Positions 6,400-7,144 of a DNA stretch of 7,144 nucleotides are shown piece after piece. Location: the NCBI GenBank assembly GCA_016206235.1, contig JACQRZ010000008.1:1-7144 (forward strand). The letters are read 5' to 3'. The position numbers were made by a program, and so were the translations under genes. The notes under the pieces are model-generated. The model had not been told where the DNA came from and ran no database searches. It was given only the letters and a program-made list of their open reading frames with translations. The first letter of the stretch is position 1; every line of letters starts with the position of its first letter. The stretch comes from Candidatus Uhrbacteria bacterium (GTDB lineage Bacteria; Patescibacteriota; Patescibacteriia; JACQRZ01).

Positions 6400-6795
6400 A
6401 TGAAAATTCTTCCTATTCTCCTCAGTGCGGGCGTGGCGCTTACTGCTACACCGGCATCTGCAAACCTCCTTGTCGAAACATATCCCGGTTATTCGGCATA
6501 TTGCAATGTACCGCCGCAACCGCCATTGCCACAACAAGCGACATAGCCGACCTTTACATACTACTATCCACCGTTATTACCACAAGCCGCGATCCAACAA
6601 CCATGGCCAGCGTATGTTTACTATGTCCACTCCGTTCCAACCTCATCAGGTTATAGGTACTACATAACATATTATTCAACAATAAATCCTTCAACGCCTG
6701 CAGGCCAATATATGACCACAACACCGCCATATCCTCCTGGTGTACAAATCTATCAAACAGGCAACCCAACAGTGAATTACTTTATCGCTCGCTAG
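6400..6795 (+). pseudogene. Secreted Tyr/Pro-rich small protein, interrupted by in-frame TAG at codon 49
   Basis: From ATG 6400 the frame encodes a textbook Sec signal peptide: MKILPILLSAGVALTATPASA, with cleavage predicted after A-S-A (residues 19-21). The mature part is rich in Pro and Tyr, about 20 and 18 of 109 residues, with many Thr and Gln, one Cys (C35), one Trp, no Lys and very few charges. A TAG at 6544-6546 stops translation after 48 residues, yet the same frame continues for 82 codons with the same composition (YYYPP, YRYYITYYS, TTTPPYPPG) to a TAG at 6793-6795. No in-frame ATG lies near the restart, so the second half is not an independent gene. It is most simply a nonsense mutation (for example CAG to TAG) or a base-call error; readthrough is a less likely option. 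No family is recognised. A strong terminator follows 40 bases downstream. Confidence 0.7.
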
Positions 6796-6834
6796 ATAAT
6801 TAAATGCCCGTTCGATTCCCTTCTGAAGTCAAAG

Positions 6835-6869
6835 AAAAAAAGGAACCACCTACATGGTGGTTCTTTTTT
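6835..6869 (+). terminator. Rho-independent terminator, repeat copy 1
   Basis: GAACCACC (6843-6850) and GGTGGTTC (6856-6863) form a perfect 8-bp stem around TACAT, followed by six T's and preceded by seven A's, so it can work in both directions. It ends the transcript of the secreted-protein gene on the plus strand. It is an integral part of the tandem repeat unit. Confidence 0.93.
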
Positions 6870-6895
6870 CTCGGGCTGCTGGGAATTCCGCAGTC

Positions 6896-6916
6896 GTGGC
6901 ATTTCCCAAATGCCAC
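6896..6916. other. Perfect 9-bp hairpin, repeat copy 1
   Basis: GTGGCATTT and AAATGCCAC pair perfectly around CCC. The same hairpin recurs at 7100-7120. It has no T tract, so it is not a terminator; it may be a structural or protein-recognition element of the repeat. Confidence 0.7.
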
Positions 6917-6937
6917 TCCTTTGCCCTGGGTGTACTC

Positions 6938-6956
6938 GTCCCGCCACCGGCGGGAC
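6938..6956. other. Perfect 8-bp GC hairpin spanning the repeat/spacer boundary
   Basis: GTCCCGCC pairs with GGCGGGAC around ACC. Its left three bases belong to the confirmed duplicated segment and the rest to the 70-base remainder. The second copy cannot be checked because the window ends at 7144. Confidence 0.7.
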
Positions 6957-7038
6957 TCGCTCGCTCCTTGGCGCTCTGCGGACTTCGTCCTCGGTCGCCG
7001 TTCGCTCACACCCGTTCGATTCCCTTCTGAAGTCAAAG

Positions 7039-7073
7039 AAAAAAAGGAACCACCTACATGGTGGTTCTTTTTT
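7039..7073 (+). terminator. Rho-independent terminator, repeat copy 2
   Basis: Identical to the terminator 204 bases upstream, including the A7 and T6 tracts and the TACAT loop. With no gene between the two copies, its duplication appears to come from the repeat rather than from a need for a second terminator. Confidence 0.9.
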
Positions 7074-7144
7074 CTCGGGCTGCTGGGAATTCCGCAGTCG
7101 TGGCATTTCCCAAATGCCACTCCTTTGCCCTGGGTGTACTCGTC

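Larger units (their letters stand above)
6807..7144. repeat. Tandem repeat of a 204-bp hairpin-rich unit, second copy cut by window end
   Basis: The segment 6807-6940 recurs at 7011-7144 with no difference over 134 bases, giving a 204-bp period. The 70-base remainder of the first unit (6941-7010) is very GC-rich, unlike the neighbouring genes. Each unit holds, in order, CCCGTTCGATTCCC (resembling a tRNA T-loop), the bidirectional terminator hairpin, GTGGCATTT-CCC-AAATGCCAC (6896-6916) and GTCCCGCC-ACC-GGCGGGAC (6938-6956). Long minus-strand reading frames cross it only because 204 is a multiple of three and stop codons are few; I do not regard them as genes. This accounts for all sequence right of 6806. 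Confidence 0.93.

Noticed and set aside
6554..6769. Minus-strand frame of 71 codons opposite the secreted-protein gene
   Set aside because: It is the antisense shadow of a frame with a clear signal peptide and coherent composition.
6807..6830. tRNA or tRNA-derived attachment site in the repeat
   Set aside because: GTTCGATTCCC matches a T-loop, but the flanking bases cannot form a T stem and no acceptor, D or anticodon arm precedes it.
6792..7120. Two overlapping minus-strand reading frames of about 105 codons
   Set aside because: They lie in the 204-bp hairpin-rich repeat, are open in two frames at once, repeat every 68 codons because 204 is divisible by three, and resemble no protein family.
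6807..7144. CRISPR array
   Set aside because: The unit is 204 bp with 134 identical bases, far too long for CRISPR repeats, and there are no cas genes.

Overview
The window reads as a piece of a bacterial chromosome, most likely from the Candidate Phyla Radiation (Patescibacteria, Parcubacteria-like). This is inference. It rests on the compact layout, genes with no visible Shine-Dalgarno sequence, a divergent FolD, and a small 3D-domain cell-wall protein of a type I associate with these genomes. No rRNA or other phylogenetic marker is present. The code looks standard: the five intact genes end in TAA or TAG, have no internal TGA, and use TGG for Trp.

Layout. Everything from 41 to 6290 is on the minus strand, so transcription runs right to left. 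From right to left it holds: tRNA-Gly(UCC) with an encoded CCA and a strong sigma70-type promoter (6311-6339); a hairpin at 6181-6214; rmlC and rmlD, which overlap by 11 bases and encode the last two enzymes of dTDP-L-rhamnose synthesis; a 119-bp imperfect palindrome; a rho-independent terminator (4531-4555); a secreted 3D-domain protein; tRNA-Cys(GCA); polA, starting 8 bases after the tRNA's last base; and folD. The polA-folD junction carries a (AGGGTTT)n tract identical to a plant telomere repeat, and folD is flanked by a 10-bp inverted repeat.

The right end (6400-7144) is transcribed the other way. It holds a small gene for an exported Tyr/Pro-rich protein with a convincing signal peptide. 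An in-frame TAG at codon 49 interrupts it, while the same frame stays open and compositionally uniform to codon 131. A strong terminator follows. That terminator is part of a 204-bp tandem unit: two copies of a 134-bp segment are identical, and the second is cut by the window end.

Together the genes cover DNA replication/repair (PolA), one-carbon folate metabolism (FolD), surface glycan precursors (RmlC, RmlD) and cell envelope or exported proteins. No complete novel defence or mobile system is visible. The best candidates for new biology are the amber-interrupted secreted protein, the 204-bp structured tandem repeat, and the palindromic element downstream of rmlD.
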